A stretch of 64,000 nucleotides of DNA from Paenibacillus tyrphae (GCF_024158745.1 NZ_JAMZAW010000009.1:227001-291000); one strand, 5' to 3'; numbered from the stretch's first letter, positions 24,904-33,153 are shown. Numbers and translations: made by a program. The notes: generated from the sequence alone by a model not told the origin.

Positions 24904-26246
24904 TTTCTATCCACCTCCTCTCTTATAACTGTTGCTTGGTAATCCTTAATTTGTCGCTTTGATGCATATCCTCGATATTTTTCAAATAAGGAAACACATC
25001 GGGCAAAATCCTCATGTCGGTTCATTTCTTTAGCTAAGCTAATGCAGCGTAAAGTCTCATCGATTCCCTGTTCAATTCTCCCATTCCTGAACTCATAAAC
25101 CGCTTTATGATAGCGAAACCAAAGATGTCTCCCGGAATTAATTAAATCGTTGTCAAAAGAATCGAAACGGTTGATAGACCTGGAAAAGCGCTGAAGTATT
25201 TGTTCAATACAAAAGCCGTATGTATTCGCTGATTTCAAAATGGTAGTCAGTCCGGACAAGATTTCATTAAGTTTATCTAGCCCTTCCAAATATTCTACAT
25301 ATTCGTTCAGGATACTATCATTGCCTGTTAATACTTCCAGGGTGTAGAGGTTCGCTTTCGCGAAAACTTTAAATTTTTCAACCTCTTTCAATCCCTCTTT
25401 GTCCAGAGGTTCAAACCTTTCAAGATGAGCGTAATCTTGTACAACTTTTTTAGCCTCTTCGTACAAGCCCTTTTCCTCTAAAACAGCACCCTTAAATAAA
25501 AGGCCCATGCCCAAATAATATACTAGGTGACGCTCAATCGCTACTTCTTCCACTGTTCTTAGTTCATGAAGAACAGAACTTAGTTCTGTGAGTTCTTCAG
25601 CAAACCGTTCGACTTCGTTCCATTTCTCCAACGAATAACAAACCTTGGCCAGCTTTAACAGAGCTGCGAGTTGGTGGTTTTCCGGCAAGCGTTTTCTAAA
25701 AGGTTCAAATTGTATAACCGATTTCCAGTTCTTCTCGGCATCTGTGCCTTGAGCGATCAGAAATAATCGATAGTGACTCATAGCCAGCATCTCGGAGAAA
25801 CTATCTTTTACATTGTCGACAACAAGTTGATAAAAGCGTGCCGATTCCTTATATTTTGCCTTTTGAAACAGTTTTTCTGCAACAGGAAAAATTACGGATA
25901 CGTTCTTCGGATTATCCAAAATCTTAGAGATTACCGGTTCAATACAATCGTTTCTGCCAACCTCGGCACACCGTACCAAGTACGGAATTAATCGCGGCCG
26001 GGACAATTTCTCTTCGGAAATGCATTCCTCCGTATATAGCTCATACAGCCATCCGGGAACCTTTCCGAACACTCTTGCCAAAGCGTCTAATTGACGGATT
26101 GTCATTGCGCGGGAAACACCATTCAACGCCATGCTGAGATTTCCGACATTAATCCCCGTCAATTCAGCCACTTGATTAAGGTTATAGCCATGCAGTTTCA
26201 TCTGGTCTTCAATTTCCACGCGCAAAGACCGGTTAACAACCCGCAT
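24900..26246 (-). CDS. HTH-TPR quorum-sensing regulator (RRNPP, AloR-like), copy with peptide
   Basis: A 448-residue cytoplasmic regulator. An XRE-type helix-turn-helix covers about residues 12-65 (GYNLNQVAELTGINVGNL, with a second helix in MTIRQLDALARVFG). The rest is a helical TPR superhelix, as in Rap, PlcR, NprR, AimR and the AloR proteins described from Paenibacillus. The start is placed at ATG 26246, with GAGGAGGG ~10 bases upstream; TTG 26264 lies inside that site. The stop overlaps the start of a secreted-peptide gene. It probably binds the re-imported peptide and changes DNA binding. The target genes are unknown. Confidence 0.88.
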   Translation of the reverse strand: MRVVNRSLRVEIEDQMKLHGYNLNQVAELTGINVGNLSMALNGVSRAMTIRQLDALARVFGKVPGWLYELYTEECISEEKLSRPRLIPYLVRCAEVGRNDCIEPVISKILDNPKNVSVIFPVAEKLFQKAKYKESARFYQLVVDNVKDSFSEMLAMSHYRLFLIAQGTDAEKNWKSVIQFEPFRKRLPENHQLAALLKLAKVCYSLEKWNEVERFAEELTELSSVLHELRTVEEVAIERHLVYYLGMGLLFKGAVLEEKGLYEEAKKVVQDYAHLERFEPLDKEGLKEVEKFKVFAKANLYTLEVLTGNDSILNEYVEYLEGLDKLNEILSGLTTILKSANTYGFCIEQILQRFSRSINRFDSFDNDLINSGRHLWFRYHKAVYEFRNGRIEQGIDETLRCISLAKEMNRHEDFARCVSLFEKYRGYASKRQIKDYQATVIREEVDRK

Positions 26247-26509
26247 AAAAGGCGCCCTCCTCAAATTGATAAGTTTATTTTACCACAATATACCATTACT
26301 ATGAAACGAAAATATTCATAGTTTGGTTGAAAATAAGGATTAATTTTACAATTTTCATCAAAAAATTTTAGCTGCTTTTCGCGAAATCTTGATTTTAAAG
26401 GAATTTTTTCTCTTTTTTTATAGATTGGGTTTAATTAGGGAGGAATAAACTAAAATTAACCTTCGGTGAATCTATGGAGAAATGCAAACGACATTGCGGG
26501 TGGGGATGG

Positions 26510-26740
26510 CTAACGAAGTACGAAACGAGCGAACGCAATGACATAATAGAACATAGCGGCTATGGCAAGAGCGGCATAACAGACACCTAGCGCATAGATT
26601 AGGCCTCTTCCCCCGTACCCCAACAGTTTCCAATACCACGCCAACGGTTCTTCCGAAAACTCACTCCAATAGGATTGGGGATGACGCGGTTTCCAAGCAT
26701 CGGTCTGGGACCGATATTCACCTGGGTTTTGTTCCTTCAT
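26510..26740 (-). CDS. Small hypothetical membrane protein
   Basis: A 76-residue protein: a hydrophilic N-terminal half rich in Trp, Ser and Glu (HPQSYWSEFSEEPLAWYW), then one or two membrane helices (LIYALGVCYAALAIAAMFYY) and a basic end. AAAGGATGAG precedes the ATG. No family is recognised. It lies between two HTH-TPR regulators and could be a target or an unrelated gene. The ~245 bases between it and the 24900-26246 regulator hold only the regulator's AT-rich upstream region. Confidence 0.6.
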   Translation of the reverse strand: MKEQNPGEYRSQTDAWKPRHPQSYWSEFSEEPLAWYWKLLGYGGRGLIYALGVCYAALAIAAMFYYVIAFARFVLR

Positions 26741-26814
26741 TACATCTCATCCTTTTTTCGAGGGTTTCCATGGAATATATGTGTAACCTGATTTCAGGGC
26801 GTTCCAACGGAATC

Positions 26815-26852
26815 AAAAAAAGATGACCCCTGACGAGTACAGGAATCATCTC
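26815..26852 (-). terminator. Terminator after the decayed Spo0E-like gene
   Basis: GATGATTCCTG pairs with CAGGGGTCATC (minus strand), followed by seven T. It would have ended the Spo0E-like transcript. Confidence 0.75.
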
Positions 26853-26878
26853 TTAGCTGTGTAGAGGCTCTAGGAAAT

Positions 26879-26992
26879 TCAGATACTCATTAACGGATGA
26901 ACTCCTCCTCGTCTGACAATAAGCTTTTGCTCAACTAATCTCATCAACCGCTGCCGCAGCTTCCTGATTTTCCGTTTTCGCTTTTTATTCAT
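26879..26992 (-). pseudogene. Decayed Spo0E-like gene
   Basis: From ATG 26992 the product (MNKKRKRKIRKLRQRLMRLVEQ) matches the first helix of the intact Spo0E-like protein at 23150-23317. It then shifts frame: in the next frame LLSDEEEF follows, as in the intact LSHEEV, and a stop comes soon after. The S-Q-x-x-L-D catalytic signature is missing, so no phosphatase activity is expected from the 37-residue product. It lies just after the terminator of the second intact regulator. Confidence 0.6.
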
Positions 26993-27072
26993 ATTAACCA
27001 TTCCCGAATCCTATTATATTGATCGTTTTCCATGTACAGGATTTATGATTTTTGGAATAATTTTTTTCAACA

Positions 27073-27106
27073 AAAAAGCATTCGGGAGCGTTTCGTCCCG
27101 AATGCT
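27073..27106 (-). terminator. Terminator of the second HTH-TPR regulator
   Basis: AGCATTCGGGA and TCCCGAATGCT form a perfect 11-bp stem, followed by six T on the minus strand. Confidence 0.9.
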
Positions 27107-27141
27107 ACTAAAACAGCTGTCAAAAGTGTCTAAATGAAACG

Positions 27142-28470
27142 TTAAACAGCTCTGATAGGATATTTGAGGAAGCTTTCTATTTGTTGTTCCGATGCATAGT
27201 CCTTATATTGCTCAAACAAGGCGGTGCAGCGGACATAATCCTCATTCCGGCTCATCTTGTGGGCCAAGGAAAGACAGTGTAACGTCTCATCCAGCCCTGC
27301 TTTGTTTCGTCCGTACCTGAACTCATACATAGCTTTATGATACCGAAAACGAATGTGTCGATCCGAAAGGATGAGATCGTCGTCAAAAGAATGAAAAGCA
27401 TGAATGGCTTCAGAAAAACGCGACAGTACGTGATCCACAGAGAAACCAAATGTATTTGCTGATTTTAAGATCGTGATTAATCCGGCCAGAATGTCTTCAA
27501 ACCAGTTAAGGCTCGCCAAATAATCGGCATATTCGTCAACAATGCCTTTGTTCCCGGTTAGCACCTCAAGCGTATATAAATTTGCTTTCGCAAAAATACG
27601 AAACGTTTCTTCTTCTTTCTTACCTGATTCATCGAGAGGTTCCGGCCACTCCAGATTAGCATAGCTGTGTACATATTTTTTGGCATCATCGTATAACTCC
27701 TGCTTTTCTAATGCGACGCTTTTAAACAAGAGTCCTATGCCGTAGTAGTATATCAAATGTCGCTCACTCTCAATCTTCTCTCGTGTTCTGCACAATGCCA
27801 TACTTAACTCCGCTAGCTCATTCGCGAATTTCTCGACCTCGTCCCACTTCTGCAAAGCAAAGCAGGCCTTAGTCAGCTTCATAAGCGCTGCCAGTTGGTG
27901 ATGCTCTGGCAGACGTTTTCGGAACGGCTCAAACCGAATGACCGCTCTCCAATTCTTCTCCGCATCGCTACCTTGAGCTATGAGAAATAATCGATAATGA
28001 CTCACGGCCAGCATCTCGGAGAAGCTATCCTTGGTCCCGTCAATCACGACTTGGTAGAAATGCTCTGCTTCCCGCAATCTCTCCGTCTGGAACAGCTGCT
28101 CTGCCACGGCAAAAATAATGGATACGTTCTTCGGGTTATCAAGAAGCTTGGAGATCACCGGTTCAATACAATCATGACGATCGAGCTCTGCACATCGTAC
28201 CAAATAAGGAATTAACCGCCGCCGGGACCATTTTTCCTCCGAAATGCATTCTTCTATATACAGCTCGTACAGCCATCCGGGAGCTTTACCAAAAAGCTTG
28301 GCCAAAGCATCCAAATGACCGATTGTGATCGAACGGGCTACACCATTCAAGGCTCGGCTTAAATTTCCTGCGTTGATCCCCGTTAGCTCAGCCACTTGAT
28401 TGAGGTTATAGCCGTGCAGTTTCATCTGGTCTTCAATTTCCCAACGCAAAGGACGATTGACACCCCGCAC
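27142..28470 (-). CDS. HTH-TPR quorum-sensing regulator (RRNPP, AloR-like), orphan copy
   Basis: A 442-residue paralogue of the regulator at 24900-26246, similar along the whole length: HTH in residues ~10-62 (EIEDQMKLHGYNLNQVAEL, NLSRALNGVARSITIGHLD) and TPR helices to the end. The start is GTG 28470 with GGGGAGGG 8 bases upstream. Unlike its paralogue it has no peptide gene at its stop; a terminator follows within 70 bases. It could respond to the neighbour's peptide, to one from elsewhere, or have lost its partner. The DNA-contact helix differs in several residues (SRALNGVARS vs SMALNGVSRA), so its DNA target may differ. Confidence 0.87.
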   Translation of the reverse strand: MRGVNRPLRWEIEDQMKLHGYNLNQVAELTGINAGNLSRALNGVARSITIGHLDALAKLFGKAPGWLYELYIEECISEEKWSRRRLIPYLVRCAELDRHDCIEPVISKLLDNPKNVSIIFAVAEQLFQTERLREAEHFYQVVIDGTKDSFSEMLAVSHYRLFLIAQGSDAEKNWRAVIRFEPFRKRLPEHHQLAALMKLTKACFALQKWDEVEKFANELAELSMALCRTREKIESERHLIYYYGIGLLFKSVALEKQELYDDAKKYVHSYANLEWPEPLDESGKKEEETFRIFAKANLYTLEVLTGNKGIVDEYADYLASLNWFEDILAGLITILKSANTFGFSVDHVLSRFSEAIHAFHSFDDDLILSDRHIRFRYHKAMYEFRYGRNKAGLDETLHCLSLAHKMSRNEDYVRCTALFEQYKDYASEQQIESFLKYPIRAV

Positions 28471-28775
28471 GAAGAAACCCTCCCCTAGAAATATAGATAA
28501 ATTTTACCTTAATATGCCATCGAAATAAAACGAAAATACCTAAATGCGCATACAACCAAGTGTCAGCGAGGCGCTGGATTAAGTCGCAGCAGCATTCGGG
28601 AACATGGAGAAACAGTACCCACAGCTATTCTCCCTCTATGGAGAAAGCAGAACCTCCCGTTTTCTCTTGTTTTCTTAAGTTTTCGTAGCGAAGTCAGTTT
28701 CTCAGTATTTGAAGTTTGGGATAAGGGTGTAACTAAGGTTAATTTTGGAACTGGAGAAAAATAAGACTTCATTGG
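28471..28775. other. Non-coding stretch upstream of the orphan regulator
   Basis: About 300 bases with no convincing gene. The first ~60 bases form the AT-rich promoter region of the regulator, similar in character to that of its paralogue. The rest carries short open frames on both strands without ribosome sites. Confidence 0.5.
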
Positions 28776-29851
28776 TATGATACCACTTGTATCCAAAAAA
28801 GTGGGTGTTAAGTCCAGTTATGGTCGCACTGGTGGATGTCCACATCTCTCATGGAGGTCAACCCTCCCAAGTCTCACAGAGTCTTCGCTCCTAAATTCCT
28901 TCGTCCAACCTTTCCATGAGGTGGATGTCGGTCATGCTGCCCGTCAGGGTCGTAATGCCCGTAATATAGTTGCTTTACCGACTAATCCGTGCTTCAAATG
29001 TATGTTTCTGATTTGCCGTTTCACTTAAGAAATCAATTAAGCTGCTTTTGGAAGTTCCGCCAAATGAGGAATGTCCTGCAACATTCGTTCCTCACTGAAA
29101 TCACATTGTTTCGTACCGATGGTAAATAAAATTCGTATCAGTTTATTACATATGGCAATAAGGGACTGCATCTTCTTCAAAGGATTGTCTGATCGTGTAG
29201 TAAAGTAATGATGCAGAGCCCTAAATGCACTGTTCTTTGCCACCAAGGGCATGGCTACTCGAAATAAAAGAGCTCGGAGTGTTTTTCTCCCTCTCTTTGT
29301 GATCCTAGTTTGTCCTTTGTGGTTTCCTGATGTATTCTCCCTCAGGCTCAGTCCAGCTAGCTTGATGATCTGCTTGGGATGGGAGTAATAGCTAAGGTCT
29401 CCCACTTCGGAAAAGAAGCCTGCGACCGTATCTTTTCCGATTCCCGTAATCGCCAGCATTTGCTGAACACCAGGGATCTGTTCGAGTAAATTATCTATGG
29501 TCGATTCTAATTCTTCAAACCGTTGTTTTACCAGTTCATACTTTTCGATTAACGTGCGCAGCTCTAATTTTGCCATGACTGAACCTTCACGAATGCCAAT
29601 CGATTGTTTGGCTGCTTCTTTCAGTTCAGTGATTCTACGGAGTCCCACCGAAAGGCTTTCCCAAACTCTAATCCTCTAAAGTCTTGAGCTCGGGCTACGT
29701 GCTTGTACTTCGCAATATCCACACCAATAACTAATTTTTGTGGCGTGATTTGAGCAATCTTGTTATTTTGGTTATAATTCATTTTAGCAGCCTCCTGGTA
29801 TATGAGTTTCGTCCTTTTTGCTGGCCAGCTCAGGACAAACTTATGATACCA
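28776..29851 (-). mobile_element. IS110-family element remnant
   Basis: A degraded insertion sequence with an IS110-type transposase gene (29037-29783) flanked by non-coding arms of ~260 bases (downstream side) and ~70 bases (upstream side). The 10-base string TATGATACCA occurs at both proposed ends (28776-28785 and 29842-29851). IS110 elements usually lack terminal inverted repeats and none is seen. The ends are inferred from the direct repeat and could be wrong. Confidence 0.5.
29037..29783 (-). pseudogene. IS110-family transposase with internal deletion
   Basis: ATG 29783 follows AGGAGG by 8 bases and opens the RuvC-like DEDD domain (QKLVIGVDIAKYKHVARAQ), holding the first catalytic Asp. 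After ~45 codons the frame breaks near 29650 and the C-terminal part continues in another frame: a coiled-coil stretch, then the Transposase_20 region (LAITGIGKDTVAGFFSEVGD, AGLSLRENTSG, TKRGRKTLRALL). IS110 transposases are usually ~400 residues; about 150 are missing here, including most of the DEDD catalytic domain. The enzyme cannot be active. Confidence 0.88.
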
Positions 29852-29994
29852 AGAGGCCCTTTTTATGTTCAAACACGATTTTTATTCATTACAGGAATGC
29901 TGCCCATTCGCTTAATCCCCAATCCTTTTCTTTGGACAGCAAAAAAGGATAGATTCATCCTCTACCCCTTCTTTGTCTTTTTCTGTAACTCAAC

Positions 29995-30237
29995 TCAGCG
30001 AATGAATACATTGGAATTATCTTCATGCAGTTTGTCCACATGATCGATGATTTCGGTAATATTAGCACTTTCCAACTGGAAGCGGTCATTTAAAGTGATA
30101 ATCCACTTATCGTCAATGTAAGATACTAAAATTACTCCATTAACAGCTTTAATGGCAACGTTACGCATTATTGCATCTTTCAAACCCATAATCTCATCAT
30201 ACAAAGGATGCGGTTCGCCATCTCTAAACAGTTCCAT
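29995..30237 (-). CDS. Hypothetical small protein
   Basis: An 80-residue soluble protein with alternating strand/helix character (AIKAVNGVILVSYIDDKWIITL, NITEIIDHVDKLHED). ACGGAGG lies 6-7 bases before the ATG, so it is probably expressed. No family is recognised. It lies between the IS110 remnant and aadK on the same strand. Confidence 0.6.
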   Translation of the reverse strand: MELFRDGEPHPLYDEIMGLKDAIMRNVAIKAVNGVILVSYIDDKWIITLNDRFQLESANITEIIDHVDKLHEDNSNVFIR

Positions 30238-30332
30238 AAAAAACCTCCGTTTTAGAATTAGGTTGCCCCAGGCGTAACCATTTTAATTCTTTAAATGGAT
30301 TCAAAACTTTTTTATTATTTAAACGAGCTCTA

Positions 30333-30353
30333 AGCCTCCCATGACGGGAGGCT
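30333..30353 (-). terminator. Hairpin after aadK
   Basis: AGCCTCCC and GGGAGGCT form a perfect 8-bp stem 14 bases after the aadK stop. The T-run is poor, so it may end transcription only partly. Confidence 0.5.
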
Positions 30354-30366
30354 CAGCCCATAACAA

Positions 30367-31239
30367 TCAAAAAATTTCACTAGCGTCCGCAGCTAAATTC
30401 CGAACATGCTTTAAATAGGCGGTGACGCGCTGATCGTCTTCCACAGGATATTCGTAATTCAAGCGGTTCGCCACATCCTGCGCGGTTCGGCGGAACAAGT
30501 CCCCCATGGCAAACAAGGCCTGCCAGACTCCTTCATAGGTTGCGTCCGGGAAGGTGGACATCAATTCGTGCCAGCTCTCCCTCGAAAGATGCTTCTCCAG
30601 ATATTTGCCGTTTTTGCCTGTGCTGATCAAAAAATCGGTGCGGATGCCAACCTGCCATTCAAGCATCTGAATAAGCATCGGTCTCACGGCCACGTTCAAA
30701 TGATCCTGGGCATAAAGCATTTCTCGCCTCCATAAACCTTTGGCGACATACGTGGATACCCACCAAAATTCATTGCAGCAATCGGCAAAAAGCTTGGCCG
30801 ACGGGCGTTCTACCCAATAATCCTCGTCTGTCGGGGCCGGAAGCTTGGGAAGACAATGGTCTTTGTCCAATAAAACGACAGCCAGTTTATCGCCGCTGTT
30901 CCAGTTGTCCTTCTGCTCAAAGGGACACAGGGTCAGGTCAATCCGGTTGCCATCTGTGAATAGCATCAGGTAGGGGAACTTTCCGTCCAATTCGGGAGGA
31001 ATAAGCTTCATCTCTTCCGGCTTCTGCATGATAATTCGGCTGCCGAAGCGGTCGATCCACTGCTTATCTTCCATAAAAGAAGGCAGATCATGAACGATAA
31101 ACACGATGTCATAATCCTGAAACACATCTTTGGGCGCATTCGGATTCGTTCGCGACCCGTTCATCCCGACTGCCCGGATTCGCTTATCGTTCACAGCAAC
31201 ATCCAGAATTAGCTTCATCATTTCCTGTTCGCTTCTCAT
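30367..31239 (-). CDS. aadK: Aminoglycoside 6-adenylyltransferase
   Basis: A 290-residue cytoplasmic enzyme that transfers AMP to the 6-hydroxyl of streptomycin. The start is ATG 31239 (MRSEQEMM, as in Bacillus AadK) rather than ATG 31257. The nucleotidyltransferase core reads GMNGSRTNPNAPKDVFQDYD (Gly-Ser and Asp-x-Asp metal site), followed by the third acidic residue in RIDLTL and the conserved CCNEFWWVSTYVAKGL helix. Full length; similar to the chromosomal aadK of B. subtilis by eye. Its leader holds a promoter and a short ORF, and a possible hairpin covers the ribosome site. It is not beside mobile-element ends, apart from the old IS110 remnant. Confidence 0.9.
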   Translation of the reverse strand: MRSEQEMMKLILDVAVNDKRIRAVGMNGSRTNPNAPKDVFQDYDIVFIVHDLPSFMEDKQWIDRFGSRIIMQKPEEMKLIPPELDGKFPYLMLFTDGNRIDLTLCPFEQKDNWNSGDKLAVVLLDKDHCLPKLPAPTDEDYWVERPSAKLFADCCNEFWWVSTYVAKGLWRREMLYAQDHLNVAVRPMLIQMLEWQVGIRTDFLISTGKNGKYLEKHLSRESWHELMSTFPDATYEGVWQALFAMGDLFRRTAQDVANRLNYEYPVEDDQRVTAYLKHVRNLAADASEIF

Positions 31240-31339
31240 CCTCGTTCCAACCTCCATCGAATATAGTCAGAGTCCGGCATTCGAACGAAGAAGGCGGTCC
31301 GCGAATACGGACGACATCGGATGCTTTTAGATCGAAACG

Positions 31340-31366
31340 TTATAACTTATCCAGCAGCTTTTTCAT
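31340..31366 (-). other. Eight-codon leader ORF upstream of aadK
   Basis: ATG AAA AAG CTG CTG GAT AAG TTA TAA on the minus strand, with a full AGGAGG (31376-31381) 9 bases before it. It lies ~100 bases before aadK. It could be a leader peptide for translational attenuation or the stub of a decayed gene, since the frame stays open after the stop for ~50 codons. Confidence 0.45.
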
Positions 31367-31389
31367 GATTATCGTCCTCCTGTCTCTTG

Positions 31390-31418
31390 ATTATAACTCC
31401 AGTTTATGGAAGAATACA
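31390..31418 (-). promoter_or_regulatory. Likely aadK promoter
   Basis: On the minus strand a perfect TATAAT (31390-31395) lies 17 bases after a weak -35, TGTATT (31413-31418), just before the leader ORF. Confidence 0.5.
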
Positions 31419-31437
31419 GCGCTTCTTCCTTTTCCGG

Positions 31438-32385
31438 CTAACCGTACCTCGCCATCAGCTCAGCCAACCTCCGCTTGATGTCATCGATCAGCTCCGGCGG
31501 GCATTTCACGGTCGCATCCGTGCCCAAACCGATGAAAAACTGCGCCAGAAACGGAATGTCCCCCTTCGGCATGCGGCCTTCCAGCCACCCGGTGCCGTCC
31601 TCGCGGCGGTGCAGCTTGGTCGCCGACCAATATTCGGCTTCGCATCGATGAACACCTTCCTCGCTCAGCTCCACATACAGACTCGTGAATTGCTGCTCCG
31701 ACGGGAGCAGCGCCTCCCGGTTGCCGAGGTGGAGATGCCGGAGGTCGCGCGGCTGCGTCCCGGAAGTATCCTCCACCGCTGACCTGATCCGGTCGCACCG
31801 GAACAAGCGGATATCTTCGCGAAGGAAGCAGTAGGCGGGGCAGTACCATAAGCCGCTGCTGGCATAAATGCCGACCGGCTGGATGAGTCTGGCGGACACG
31901 CTTTCGCGCGATCCGTATTCGATGCGGATCACCTTTTGCCGGATGGCTCCGTCCAGCAGGATCGATAAATAAGGGAACTTCGCCTGTCTCGACGGGATCA
32001 CAAAATCGATCCGGTTCTTCATCTCATCGATCCGGTCGCGCACATCCCCCGACATGTAAAAGTAAAATTTGCTCAAGGCGGAGGACGATTCCGTCTCGAA
32101 GGGAAGGTAGGCATAGTGGCGCAGCGCATGACACGCGAAAAAGATCGCGACAGCCTCCTCCTCGGTAAAGGCGATCGGGGGCAAAATCCGTTCGTTCAAG
32201 ACCTGATACCCGCCGTGAGGTCCCACCTCCGAATACAACGGCACCCCAAGCTCGCTCAATTCCTGTAAATCGCGCAGAATCGTCCTCGTCGATACGTTAA
32301 ACTCGGTCGCGAGCTCCTTGACGGTAAATTTCTTCTTTCGGTTGACGGTCATCATCAGATCCATCAGTCGTTTCGATTTGGACAT
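31438..32385 (-). CDS. YafY-type transcriptional regulator (HTH + WYL domain)
   Basis: A 315-residue DNA-binding protein. The start is placed at ATG 32385, with CGGAG 8 bases upstream, giving MSKSKRLMDLMMTV. A DeoR-type winged helix covers residues 1-60 (FTVKELATEFNVSTRTILRDL), followed by a WYL ligand-sensing domain (IRIEYGSR, WYCPAYCFLREDIRLFRCDR) and a WYL C-terminal extension. WYL domains sense nucleic-acid or small-molecule ligands. It is divergent from a VOC-family gene, the usual layout of this regulator group, and the shared gap holds a clear palindrome. Confidence 0.88.
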   Translation of the reverse strand: MSKSKRLMDLMMTVNRKKKFTVKELATEFNVSTRTILRDLQELSELGVPLYSEVGPHGGYQVLNERILPPIAFTEEEAVAIFFACHALRHYAYLPFETESSSALSKFYFYMSGDVRDRIDEMKNRIDFVIPSRQAKFPYLSILLDGAIRQKVIRIEYGSRESVSARLIQPVGIYASSGLWYCPAYCFLREDIRLFRCDRIRSAVEDTSGTQPRDLRHLHLGNREALLPSEQQFTSLYVELSEEGVHRCEAEYWSATKLHRREDGTGWLEGRMPKGDIPFLAQFFIGLGTDATVKCPPELIDDIKRRLAELMARYG

Positions 32386-32413
32386 GGTCCGGCTCCGATT
32401 TATTTTTGTATTT

Positions 32414-32430
32414 GTGACAATAGTTGTCAC
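32414..32430. promoter_or_regulatory. Palindromic operator between WYL regulator and VOC gene
   Basis: GTGACAA-TAG-TTGTCAC is a perfect 7-bp inverted repeat in the divergent promoter region, 28 bases from the regulator start and 86 from the VOC start. It is the best candidate for the binding site of the WYL regulator. Confidence 0.6.
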
Positions 32431-32516
32431 TATTATAGGCTACAATAAGAATCAAGTCCAACAACTGGATAGCTGTGTTGGAACATATCCCAAAACCTAA
32501 AGGAGTTGTATTTACG

Positions 32517-32975
32517 ATGACCGTGCAATTGACCACTTTCTTAATGATGGACGGAAAAGCAAAGCAAGCTATTGAGTTCTATAAAGAAGCATTGGAGGCA
32601 AGCGTCCTTTTCATCCAAACGTATGGTGACGCACCGGAAAACCCCGAATCCCCTCTGCCAGCACATATGAAGGATTTCGTGTCGCACGCCGTTCTAAAAG
32701 TCGGCATGGCAAACATCATGGTTGCCGATATGGAGCCTGGCACCCCTCATCGAAGCGGAAACCAAGTTCAAATCTGTATTACGACCGACGAAATAGAGAA
32801 GACCAAGAAGTTTTACGAATTGCTGAAGCAAGAAGGTCAAGTGGAGATGCCGCTGCAGCAAACTCATTTTAGCCCTGGCCTTGCCGTCGTTATCGACAAG
32901 TTCGGCGTAGTCTTTCAAATTGTCACTATGACCTCGGAAGAAGCGGTCATTCGAGGACATCAAAAGGATAGTTGA
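32517..32975 (+). CDS. VOC-family (PhnB/glyoxalase-like) protein
   Basis: A 152-residue cytoplasmic protein of the vicinal-oxygen-chelate fold, PhnB-like. The start is ATG 32517 with AAAGGAG ~11 bases upstream. TVQLTTFLMMDGKAKQAIEF is the typical first beta-alpha unit, and SPGLAVVIDKFGVVFQI the last strand pair. Members include glyoxalases, dioxygenases and drug-resistance proteins; the metal ligands are not clear here. It is divergent from and probably controlled by the WYL regulator, with its own terminator. Confidence 0.82.
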   Translation: MTVQLTTFLMMDGKAKQAIEFYKEALEASVLFIQTYGDAPENPESPLPAHMKDFVSHAVLKVGMANIMVADMEPGTPHRSGNQVQICITTDEIEKTKKFYELLKQEGQVEMPLQQTHFSPGLAVVIDKFGVVFQIVTMTSEEAVIRGHQKDS

Positions 32976-33003
32976 CGTTCTAATAGAAACGATAAGCGCC
33001 ATA

Positions 33004-33056
33004 AAAGCAGTTGTAGTCCAGGTCCTTCGGGTGCCTGGCCCGTCACTGCTTTTTTC
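33004..33056 (+). terminator. Terminator after the VOC gene
   Basis: AAAGCAGT pairs with ACTGCTTT around an inner CCAGG/CCTGG stem; a run of six T follows. Confidence 0.82.
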
Positions 33057-33153
33057 ATCGGCCGAAACAGGGGTATTGAAATTACGTGAAAAGGCGGTAA
33101 AAAAAGTTGACATCGTCTACGAAATGGATGGCTACCGCAAAAGGGTCAGACCA

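Noticed and set aside
26480..26600. 38-codon plus-strand ORF (ATG near 26474) as an extra signal peptide gene
   Set aside because: No export signal, ribosome site too far away, and antisense to the small membrane protein.
28563..28796. 77-codon minus-strand ORF next to the IS110 remnant
   Set aside because: Low-complexity, no family pattern, no ribosome site, and it runs into the element's proposed end.
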